Origin: Gemella sp. GH3
Lineage (GTDB): Bacteria > Bacillota > Bacilli > Staphylococcales > Gemellaceae
Length of the DNA stretch: 36,430 nt
Reading direction: 5' to 3'
NCBI RefSeq assembly: GCF_013415425.1
Contig: NZ_JACBYC010000149.1
Coordinates: 1 to 36,430 of the forward strand
Under the pieces are notes generated by a model. That model saw only the letters and a list, made by a program, of their open reading frames with translations. It made no database searches and had not been told where the DNA came from. Positions 19,289 through 26,317 of this stretch are shown one piece after another. Numbering within the stretch: the stretch's first letter is position 1; each line of letters opens with the position of its first letter. The position numbers and the translations under genes are program-made.

Positions 19289-19580
19289 AGACTCCTCGTA
19301 TACTTTGAGGAGTCTGACTTTGTATTTTTTATTAAACCGCAAAATATTTCAAATAAGGACGAAATATTTCCGCGGTACCACCTTTATTCTAATAAATTAG
19401 CACTTAATAAGATTAACGCTCTACCACGTCTAAAACTACTAAAGTTCATTTTAGATACTCACCGGCTACTTCAAAGTCGTGTCTAGGAGAAATCTCTCAA
19501 CCACTGATTTCTTTTCTGTATCCTAGCGGTACACAAACTTTTACTTATCGGCTCATAGCATTTTATATATCTATAAAATA
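19289..19580 (-). ncRNA. T-box riboswitch leader of valS
   Basis: The leader contains the T-box sequence AAGGTGGTACCGCGG (minus strand, 19370-19384) that pairs with the acceptor end of uncharged tRNA. It ends in a terminator with a 9-bp stem (19307-19315 with 19289-19297) followed by a run of eight T. In Stem I the sequence TTTGAAGTAGCCGG places GTA, a Val codon, in the specifier position (19467-19469), matching the downstream gene. Confidence 0.92.
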
Positions 19581-19587
19581 TAGTGAT

Positions 19588-19616
19588 ATATTATCATAAC
19601 TTTCAAATTTATGCAA
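19588..19616 (-). promoter_or_regulatory. Predicted promoter of the valS T-box leader
   Basis: TTGCAT (19611-19616) and TAATAT (19588-19593) on the minus strand are 17 bases apart, with TG before the -10 region. It starts right after the stop codon of the ABC-F gene and implies a transcript starting near 19580. Confidence 0.55.
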
Positions 19617-21155
19617 CTATTTTTCAATACTTTTTATTTTTAGAAGCTTTTTATTTTCTATTTTGTAAATAGTTGTTGCTAAATTATCTACAAACTCTCT
19701 ATCATGGGATACAAAAATTACTACCCCTGCAAACATCTTTAATACTCTAAATAATTCATCTTTAGATTTTATAGAAAGATTTCTAGTTGGCTCATCTAAT
19801 ATTATAATATCTTTTTTTTCGATCATAATTTCTGCTAAAAATACTTTTGCCCTCTGTCCCTCAGACAGCTTACTAACAGGATGCATCATTTCTTCTCTAG
19901 TAAAATTTAAAGAACCTAACATAATATCTATCATATCTCTGTTATATTCAACAATATTCCTTTTTAAATAGTCAACTACAGTAATATTTTTGTCAAGTTT
20001 TTCATTATAGTCTTGTGGCATATAACTAAAATCCATCTTATTTTTAATCATATAATTCAAAATTTCATTTAACAAACTGGTTTTCCCTACACCATTATTT
20101 CCTATTATTGCTATTTTTTGAGGTCCTATTATATTTATAGAACAATCTTCTACCAATAATTTACCATTTATTTCTAATTTATCTAGTTTGAAATTTAAAA
20201 CCTTTTTACTGTCATAAATATTATTAGAAGCAAGTTTAATTAATATAGAATCTTCATAATCTGGTCTTTTAGTAATTGCTCCTTTCTCTTTATGCAATCT
20301 TTTTTCTTGTGATTTTAAAGAACGCATCTTATCTTTTAAATTTTTTGCTACTAGTGGATCTCTGACCGCTTGATTTTGTAAATGATGAACTTTAGTATAA
20401 ATTTCATTGTAACGTTTATACTTTTTATCATATAATTCTTGCTCTTTATTATGTTGTTTAGTCTGATTTTCAAACTTATTTGCCTTATAATCAACATATG
20501 TTCTATAGTCACCTTTGAAAACTGTAATTCTTGATTCTTTCTTTTTCATAACTTGTTCAAAATCTACAATTACATTAGAACAACGCTCCAATATTCTTTT
20601 ATCATGACTAACAAAAACGATAGTTAATTTACTTTTTATTATAAAATTTTCCAACCAAATAAGTGAATCCATATCTAAATCATTATTTGGTTCATCGAGT
20701 AACAACACAGTAGGATTTTTTAGCAATTCGCATAGTAAAAGAAATTTTAATCTTTCTCCTCCTGAAAGATTACCTATTGTTATTTCATAATCGAATATCA
20801 ACTCCTTATTCAAACTTAACTCCTCCAATAGTGAGTATAAGTTGGTATAGTCAATATAATTCAAATCAAAATTATATTCAATATATTCTCCAGGAGTCAT
20901 TGATAGATACCTATTAGATAATTGTTGAGGTAAGTAACAAACAACTTCGTCTTTATCTACTAATTTTCCACTAACAATCCTTATACCATTATCTAGTTTC
21001 TTACTAGCCATAAACTTCAGAACAGTTGATTTCCCGTTCCCTTCTTCTCCTATAAAAGCTACTTTGGAAAATCTATCAATAAATACATTAAAATCTTTAA
21101 TTAATGTTCTTAAATCTTTTTCTAACATTATAGTTAAATTTTTTACATATAGCAT
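19617..21155 (-). CDS. ABC-F family ATPase, possible ribosome-protection/antibiotic-resistance type
   Basis: This 512-residue cytoplasmic protein has two ABC domains and no membrane segments. Domain 1 has Walker A GEEGNGKST, signature LSGGERLKF and Walker B VLLLDEPNNDLD. Domain 2 has GNNGVGKTS, LSEGQRAKV and IIILDEPTRNLS. A charged linker at about residues 215-300 joins them, equivalent to the segment that reaches the peptidyl-transferase centre in resistance-type members (Vga/Lsa/Msr). The start at 21155 follows GGAGG; the in-frame TTG at 21170 overlaps that site. The upstream leader has a short ORF and an attenuator, as seen for drug-inducible ABC-F genes. The exact subfamily and drugs cannot be told from sequence alone, and a housekeeping translation factor is the alternative. 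Confidence 0.88.
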   Translation of the reverse strand: MLYVKNLTIMLEKDLRTLIKDFNVFIDRFSKVAFIGEEGNGKSTVLKFMASKKLDNGIRIVSGKLVDKDEVVCYLPQQLSNRYLSMTPGEYIEYNFDLNYIDYTNLYSLLEELSLNKELIFDYEITIGNLSGGERLKFLLLCELLKNPTVLLLDEPNNDLDMDSLIWLENFIIKSKLTIVFVSHDKRILERCSNVIVDFEQVMKKKESRITVFKGDYRTYVDYKANKFENQTKQHNKEQELYDKKYKRYNEIYTKVHHLQNQAVRDPLVAKNLKDKMRSLKSQEKRLHKEKGAITKRPDYEDSILIKLASNNIYDSKKVLNFKLDKLEINGKLLVEDCSINIIGPQKIAIIGNNGVGKTSLLNEILNYMIKNKMDFSYMPQDYNEKLDKNITVVDYLKRNIVEYNRDMIDIMLGSLNFTREEMMHPVSKLSEGQRAKVFLAEIMIEKKDIIILDEPTRNLSIKSKDELFRVLKMFAGVVIFVSHDREFVDNLATTIYKIENKKLLKIKSIEK

Positions 21156-21206
21156 ATAGTATACCTCCAAATAACTATTTGAAAGTTAACAAGCTATTTT
21201 ACAAAT

Positions 21207-21424
21207 AAAAAAACGTCCATAATATACAAATAATACATAATTGTAAAATAAGTTTGAATCAATAATAAGCACTACTGAAAAAACTAAATATTAAATATGG
21301 ACGAATAAATTATAAAAATATTAAATTAAATTAAAATGCCCATTAACTTACAATACAAAATATTCAAAATGACTTTGTATTATTATAAATTCAATGGACA
21401 TTCACCTCTTCTTTCTTTTCAATA
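21207..21424 (-). promoter_or_regulatory. Leader attenuator of the ABC-F gene
   Basis: Four segments form a chain. Segment 1, AATGTCCATT (21393-21402), covers the start of a short ORF and pairs with segment 2, AATGGGCATT (21335-21344), over 10 bp with one G-U. Segment 2 can instead pair with segment 3, CGTCCAT, over 6 bp. Segment 3 (21296-21303) pairs with segment 4 (21214-21221) as an 8-bp stem followed by seven T, a terminator with a long loop. A ribosome held on the short ORF would mask segment 1, free segment 2 and block the terminator. This matches antibiotic-induced read-through known for several ABC-F genes. Confidence 0.62.
21348..21401 (-). CDS. Predicted 17-residue leader peptide of the ABC-F gene
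   Basis: The ORF reads MSIEFIIIQSHFEYFVL followed by TAA. It begins about 20 bases after the predicted transcription start. GAGGTGA, a good anti-16S match, lies immediately upstream, although its spacing to the ATG is short (3 bases after GAGG). The body of the ORF also forms an 8-bp hairpin (AATACAAA/TTTGTATT). Its role is inferred from position. Confidence 0.5.
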   Translation of the reverse strand: MSIEFIIIQSHFEYFVL

Positions 21425-21453
21425 ATTGTATACCATTTTATTTTTATTGTCAA
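21425..21453 (-). promoter_or_regulatory. Promoter of the ABC-F leader
   Basis: TTGACA (21448-21453) and TACAAT (21425-21430) on the minus strand are 17 bases apart, with TG ahead of the -10. The -35 box overlaps the -35 box of the divergent cation-transporter promoter. Confidence 0.72.
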
Positions 21454-21475
21454 TAATATATTTTTATGATATAAT
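21447..21475 (+). promoter_or_regulatory. Promoter of the cation diffusion facilitator gene
   Basis: TTGTCA (21447-21452) and TATAAT (21470-21475) are 17 bases apart, with an upstream TGA. It gives a short leader of about 27 bases before the ATG at 21509. Confidence 0.72.
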
Positions 21476-21508
21476 ACTCTAATTTAATAAAGATTATAGG
21501 AGTTAGAT

Positions 21509-22399
21509 ATGAATAACAAAAGTATATTTGACAATCTTAAAAAAGCTGAACGTGGTGCTAAAATAAGTATATTAGCTTATTTAATTTCTTCTTCTTTAAA
21601 ACTAATTTTCGGATTTTCTTATAATTCTTCTGCACTAATAGCAGACGGAATTAACAATGCAACAGATGTTATCGCATCTTTAGCTGTTCTTATCGGACTA
21701 AAAATATCAAGAAAACCCGCTGATGAAAATCATCTTTATGGTCATTTTCGAGCAGAACTAATATCTAGTCTTATAGCTTCATTTATAATGATGTATGCCG
21801 GTATTCAAGTAGTTATATTTGCAATAAAAAATTTAATTAGTAATGATTATCCTATTCCTACAATAGAAACTGCTATATTAGCCCTAATATCTACTATTGT
21901 TATGTTAATTGTTTTCTATTACAATTTTAACTTAGCAAAAAAAATAAATAGTTCTTCCTTAAAAGCTGCTGCTCTTGATAACTTAAGCGATGCCCTAGTT
22001 TCTATTGGAACATTAGTAGGTATTTTAGGATCTATAGTAGGAGTAAAACAAGCCGATAGTATTGCTGCTACTATAGTAGGTCTGATTATTATTTATACAG
22101 CTATAAATATATTCAAAGATGCAACTCATATATTAACTGATGGTATCGAAGTAGAAACTATAGAAAAAATTAAAAAAATTGTAAGCAATATAGAAGAAGT
22201 TATAGAAATAAAAGAAATTCGTGGTCGATCTCATGGTTTAATTCATTTCATTGACGTAACTGTAACAGTTAATCCAAATCTAAACGTCATAAAAAGTCAT
22301 GATATTACAGTAGAAATTGAAAAAGCTCTACAACAAGAATTTTTCGCATGCGAAACATTAGTTCATTTAGAACCTTATTATAATAATATAAAAAAATAA
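21509..22399 (+). CDS. Cation diffusion facilitator family metal exporter, possibly MntE-like
   Basis: This 296-residue CDF transporter has about six membrane helices and a C-terminal cytoplasmic domain. The YGHFRAELISSL motif after TM2 is characteristic. The metal-site helices read ADGINNATD (an NxxxD pair, TM2) and LDNLSDAL (a DxxxD pair, TM5), rather than the HxxxD of zinc exporters. The N/D/D/D pattern is associated with manganese efflux in the streptococcal MntE group, so Mn(II) export is the best guess. A TAGGAG site precedes the ATG. It is transcribed alone between its own promoter and terminator. Confidence 0.87.
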   Translation: MNNKSIFDNLKKAERGAKISILAYLISSSLKLIFGFSYNSSALIADGINNATDVIASLAVLIGLKISRKPADENHLYGHFRAELISSLIASFIMMYAGIQVVIFAIKNLISNDYPIPTIETAILALISTIVMLIVFYYNFNLAKKINSSSLKAAALDNLSDALVSIGTLVGILGSIVGVKQADSIAATIVGLIIIYTAINIFKDATHILTDGIEVETIEKIKKIVSNIEEVIEIKEIRGRSHGLIHFIDVTVTVNPNLNVIKSHDITVEIEKALQQEFFACETLVHLEPYYNNIKK

Positions 22400-22413
22400 T
22401 ATTTATTAAAAAG

Positions 22414-22453
22414 TAACTAAAATTATGAATTTAACATATTTTAGTTATTTTTT
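22414..22453 (+). terminator. Terminator after the cation exporter gene
   Basis: A 10-bp stem (22414-22423 with 22438-22447) is followed by six T, 15 bases after the stop codon. Confidence 0.65.
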
Positions 22454-22503
22454 AATTAGATTTATAAATAATAATTTATAATTGTTATAAAGCCCTACAA
22501 TTC

Positions 22504-22532
22504 TTTACTTTATACATAAATTCTATTATAAT
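22504..22532 (+). promoter_or_regulatory. Promoter of the mevalonate operon
   Basis: TTTACT (22504-22509) and TATAAT (22527-22532) are 17 bases apart, about 38 bases ahead of the first start codon. Confidence 0.65.
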
Positions 22533-22569
22533 ATGTATAACTATAAATACTATATAATTAGAGGTTATT

Positions 22570-23376
22570 ATGACACACGCAAAAGCAATATTTTTCGGTG
22601 AACATTCTGTAGTTTACGGAAAAAAAGGTATTACAATTCCTTTAGTTGAAATGACTGTTAGTGCCTCACTAATAAGTACAGATTATGTACAAGAACGAGA
22701 TGAAATAATTTCTTATATAGCTAAACAATGTAATATTGACAAAAATACGAAAATAGATATTCAAAGTACTATACCTGTTGGACGTGGATTAGGTTCATCT
22801 GCAGCACTATCCGTAGCCATAGCACGTGCTAATAAATGCAAAAATATAGAAGAAATTGCTAATAAATGCGAGAAGTTTATTCACGGTAATCCTAGTGGTA
22901 TAGACGTAAGTCAAGTTCTTAGTAATAGTCCTTTATTATTTTCTAAAGAAGACGGCGCAATGCCTCTAAATTTTTGTCTAGAAAGTTATTTATTAATAAT
23001 TGATACTGGCATAATAGGGATAACTAAAGATACCGTATCTAGAGTAAAGAAAAATTTTTCTAACAATAAACAATATATAGACGATTTAGGGAAAATTACA
23101 GAAGAAGTAATACCTTATTTATTGAATAAAAATATTGAAAAAGTTGGCTATTATATGGACAAGGCTCAATACTTACTAAGTAAGATTGGAGTCAGTCATA
23201 GTAATAATGACGAGGTCATAAATATTTGTAAAGAGAACGGAGCTTTGGGAGCAAAAATCACTGGAGGCGGAGATGGTGGTTGCTGTATATCTTTAAGTAA
23301 GACACTAGATGAAGCTAATAAGATTCAAGAAGCTCTCAAACAGAAAGGATATTCATCATGGATAATTTCAGTATAG
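22570..23376 (+). CDS. mvk: Mevalonate kinase
   Basis: This 268-residue GHMP-family kinase phosphorylates mevalonate, the first of three ATP-using steps of the lower mevalonate pathway. The N-terminal motif is AIFFGEHSVVYG, the ATP loop is PVGRGLGSSAALSVA (about residues 74-88), the catalytic Asp region is NPSGIDVSQV, and the C-terminal glycine motif is KITGGGDGGC. It is somewhat shorter than the usual 290-310 residues but has all the motifs. It is the first gene of the operon and overlaps mvaD by 19 bases. Confidence 0.94.
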   Translation: MTHAKAIFFGEHSVVYGKKGITIPLVEMTVSASLISTDYVQERDEIISYIAKQCNIDKNTKIDIQSTIPVGRGLGSSAALSVAIARANKCKNIEEIANKCEKFIHGNPSGIDVSQVLSNSPLLFSKEDGAMPLNFCLESYLLIIDTGIIGITKDTVSRVKKNFSNNKQYIDDLGKITEEVIPYLLNKNIEKVGYYMDKAQYLLSKIGVSHSNNDEVINICKENGALGAKITGGGDGGCCISLSKTLDEANKIQEALKQKGYSSWIISV

Positions 23377-24269
23377 GCTATGCTAATATAGCATTAGTTA
23401 AGTATTGGGGAAAAAAATCTAAAAATCCTGTTTTGCCATTTAATCCTAATATATCACTAAGATTAGATAGTTTATATTCAAAAACTAAAATTGAAAAAAG
23501 CTCATCGGGATACGATGAATTTTATATCAATGACAAAAAACAATCAGATAAAGAAGTTTCAAAAATAATAAATTTTATAGATAAATTCGTTCCAAGCAAG
23601 AGAGAGAGAATAAAAATAATAAGCTATAATACAGTACCAACTGCGGCTGGGCTCTCTTCAAGTTCTAGTGGAACAATGGCACTTGTTATTGCTTGTAACG
23701 AATACTTTAAGTTGAATAAGTCAACAGAACAATTAATAAAAATAGCAAAAGAAGGATCAGGATCATCTTGTAGAAGCTTTTTTAAAATGGCTAGTTGGCT
23801 AGAAGATGGAACAGTAAAAGAAATAAAATGTAATCTTGATTTAGCTATGTTCATTCTAGTAGTTAGTGAAGATATAAAAGAAATATCTAGTCGTGAAGCT
23901 ATGGAGAGATGCGTAAAAACATCAACTAATTTTAAAGAGTGGACTGAAACTGCAAAAAAAGATTTTGATTCAATGATTAGTGCAATAGAAGAAAATAATT
24001 TCACAAAAATAGGAAAAATAACAGAGAGCAATGCACTAGCTATGCACAGCACTACAAAATGCGCTACCCCATCTTTTAGCTTTTTGACAGAAGAGAGTTA
24101 TGAGGCTATGGATATCGTAAAAAAAATTAGAAATAGTGGTATAGAGTGTTATTTTACTATGGACGCTGGGCCTAACGTAAAAGTTCTATATCAAAAAAAA
24201 GATCATGATAAATTATATGAGGAAATAAAATATTTATGGAAGAAAAAAATAATTCAATGTATGGTGTAG
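23358..24269 (+). CDS. mvaD: Diphosphomevalonate decarboxylase
   Basis: This 303-residue GHMP enzyme makes isopentenyl diphosphate from mevalonate 5-diphosphate. Key segments are YANIALVKYWGKKS (about residues 8-21), TVPTAAGLSSSSSGTMAL (ATP/phosphate loop, about 93-110), SGSSCRSFF, and the C-terminal TMDAGPNVKVL with the catalytic Asp. AAAGGA lies inside the end of mvk, and the gene overlaps its neighbours on both sides (19 and 34 bases), so translation is probably coupled. Confidence 0.95.
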   Translation: MDNFSIGYANIALVKYWGKKSKNPVLPFNPNISLRLDSLYSKTKIEKSSSGYDEFYINDKKQSDKEVSKIINFIDKFVPSKRERIKIISYNTVPTAAGLSSSSSGTMALVIACNEYFKLNKSTEQLIKIAKEGSGSSCRSFFKMASWLEDGTVKEIKCNLDLAMFILVVSEDIKEISSREAMERCVKTSTNFKEWTETAKKDFDSMISAIEENNFTKIGKITESNALAMHSTTKCATPSFSFLTEESYEAMDIVKKIRNSGIECYFTMDAGPNVKVLYQKKDHDKLYEEIKYLWKKKIIQCMV

Positions 24270-25279
24270 CCTACGGAAAACTATATATAGCAGGAGAATA
24301 TGCCATATTAGAAGACTATTCAAAAGCTATAATTACAAGTGTTGACAAAAAAATTATAGCTTTTATTAGTCCTGCAAAAAAAACTACAATTTACGATAAT
24401 ATGCACTATACAGAAATTTCTATGAATGATAATCATGAAAATTTTACAAATATACAAAAAATAATTGAATTCATTAGAGATTATGTAAATATTTACGATG
24501 ATTTCTCTCTAACTATTTTCAATGAATTAATTGAAAGTGATGATAAAAAATACGGATTAGGATCATCAGGTGCAGTATTAGTAGCAATAACAAAAGCTAT
24601 CTTGAACTTTTACAAAGTTCCTTTTGATAATACTAAAGTATTCAAAATAGTAACCCTATTTTCTATAATAAACAATGTTTCTGGTTCAATGGGAGATGTA
24701 GCTGCTAGTTGTCATAACGGCGTAATTTTTTACCAAAAATTTTCTACAACAAAATTAAAAAATTTAATTAAAGAAAATAGCATAGAAAATATTATAGATA
24801 ATTTAGAATGGCCTGGACTTATAATCGAACAATTAGAAACTAAGGCAAATATTGAAATGGTAGCTAAATGGACAGGCGAAATTATTGATACTAAGATTCA
24901 CGTTAACGCTTGGAACGAGACAAAAAAAGAGATTAATAACAAAAGTTTTGGATTCACTTCAAAAATAAATCTAATTCTAGAGCACAGACGCTACAAAAAA
25001 TTTATAGATAGATCAAATCAACTAGTTATGAGATTAAAACTATATTTACAACAGGACAATGGTAATCTAGTTATACCTATTATTAAAGATATAAGAAAAA
25101 ACCTACTATATTTAGAACAAATATCTAATATACCTATGGAGACAATAGCTATGAAAAAATTTATTATGAAATTTCCTTGTGGTAAACAAAGTGGTTCAGG
25201 AAGCGGTGATATGGTATTAGGATTTAGAACTAGTTCAATAAACAAATTTAGTGTAACACTTGATCTTACTAAACTATAA
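24236..25279 (+). CDS. mvaK2: Phosphomevalonate kinase
   Basis: This 347-residue GHMP kinase converts phosphomevalonate to the diphosphate. It shows GKLYIAGEYAILE near the N-terminus, the ATP loop KYGLGSSGAVLVAI (about residues 103-116), SGSMGDVAAS, and the C-terminal SGSGSGDMVLGF. The ATG at 24236 lies inside mvaD, with GAGGAA 11 bases upstream. A second ATG seven codons later (24257) is a possible alternative start. The order kinase-decarboxylase-kinase-isomerase is the same as in streptococci. Confidence 0.94.
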   Translation: MEEKNNSMYGVAYGKLYIAGEYAILEDYSKAIITSVDKKIIAFISPAKKTTIYDNMHYTEISMNDNHENFTNIQKIIEFIRDYVNIYDDFSLTIFNELIESDDKKYGLGSSGAVLVAITKAILNFYKVPFDNTKVFKIVTLFSIINNVSGSMGDVAASCHNGVIFYQKFSTTKLKNLIKENSIENIIDNLEWPGLIIEQLETKANIEMVAKWTGEIIDTKIHVNAWNETKKEINNKSFGFTSKINLILEHRRYKKFIDRSNQLVMRLKLYLQQDNGNLVIPIIKDIRKNLLYLEQISNIPMETIAMKKFIMKFPCGKQSGSGSGDMVLGFRTSSINKFSVTLDLTKL

Positions 25280-25288
25280 GGAGTTCAC

Positions 25289-26233
25289 ATGAGAAAAAAA
25301 GATCATATAAATATTGCTCTTAAAGATAAAACTACAAAAACTAGCTTAGATAATTATAGAATAGACTACAATAGCATTCCCTATTTTGGAATTAGCGAAG
25401 TTGACACATCAACAACCATTTGTAATCAAAAATGGCAATATCCTTTTTTTATAAATGCAATAACTTCTGGCGGAGAAGAATGTAATTTTATAAACAAACA
25501 ATTAGAAGAAGTATGCGAGATTTGTAATATAGAATTTTTTGCAGGATCATACTCACCTGCTCTAAAAAACGAAGAAGATAAAAAATGTTATCCAAAAAAT
25601 AAATCTATAAATATAGGTTTAGACAAAAATTACTCTACTGTTCTTAAAGCTATAGAAGAAGTTAATCCTAAATATATTCAATTACATACTAATCCGCTTC
25701 AAGAGATGATTATGCCTGAAGGAGATAAAAATTTTGAGAATTGGTTAAATAATTTGAAAGTAATCAGTACTAAAACTCAAGTACCTATTATACTAAAAGA
25801 AACAGGATTCGGTATGAATAATAAAACTATAGAACTAGCTATAAAGTTAAATCTTGCTGCTGTTGATATTAGCGGAAAAGACGGAACAAACTTTGCTAAA
25901 ATAGAAAATAGCCGTACTAAAAATCCATCTCCATATTTAGAAGAAATAGGTTATACTACTGCAGAGTCTCTAGAAATAGCAAAAAATTATAAAAATAAAA
26001 TAGATATAATTGCTAGTGGTGGAATCAGAAATCCTTTAGATGTCATAAAATGCCTAGCATTAGGAGCAAAAGCCGTAGGAATTTCAAGAGTATTTTTGGA
26101 CATATTAATAAATAAAGGAAAAGAAGAATTAATTGCTGAAATAAAAAAATGGCAAGAAGAATTAAAGTATATTATGATTTTAACTAATTCAAAAAATATT
26201 AAAGAGTTAGAAAATAAAATAAGAAAAATATAA
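25289..26233 (+). CDS. fni: Type 2 isopentenyl-diphosphate delta-isomerase (FMN-dependent)
   Basis: This 314-residue TIM-barrel flavoenzyme interconverts isopentenyl and dimethylallyl diphosphates. Family signatures are RKKDHINIAL at the start, FFINAITSGG, the catalytic-site region LHTNPLQEMIMPEGD, AVDISGKDGTNFAKIE, and the FMN-phosphate loop ASGGIRNPLDVIKCLALGAKA. It is slightly shorter than the usual 330-350. AAGGAG precedes the ATG, 9 bases after mvaK2. It ends the operon before a strong terminator. HMG-CoA synthase and reductase genes are not in the window. Confidence 0.94.
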   Translation: MRKKDHINIALKDKTTKTSLDNYRIDYNSIPYFGISEVDTSTTICNQKWQYPFFINAITSGGEECNFINKQLEEVCEICNIEFFAGSYSPALKNEEDKKCYPKNKSINIGLDKNYSTVLKAIEEVNPKYIQLHTNPLQEMIMPEGDKNFENWLNNLKVISTKTQVPIILKETGFGMNNKTIELAIKLNLAAVDISGKDGTNFAKIENSRTKNPSPYLEEIGYTTAESLEIAKNYKNKIDIIASGGIRNPLDVIKCLALGAKAVGISRVFLDILINKGKEELIAEIKKWQEELKYIMILTNSKNIKELENKIRKI

Positions 26234-26263
26234 AATAAATACCCTAAAACTATTGTAAATATA

Positions 26264-26294
26264 AAAATAGGATAACAATTTGTTATCCTATTTT
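26264..26294 (+). terminator. Bidirectional terminator between fni and the PBP gene
   Basis: A 14-bp perfect stem (26264-26277 with 26281-26294) with a 3-base loop and A4/T4 ends lies between the converging genes. Confidence 0.85.
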
Positions 26295-26317
26295 GTTACT
26301 ATCACATATTATAATTG

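Noticed and set aside
21156-21170. An upstream TTG start for the ABC-F gene
   Set aside because: It lies on the GGAGG ribosome site of the ATG at 21155.
23624-24052. A 142-codon minus-strand ORF inside mvaD
   Set aside because: This is a shadow frame of a gene with clear diphosphomevalonate decarboxylase motifs.
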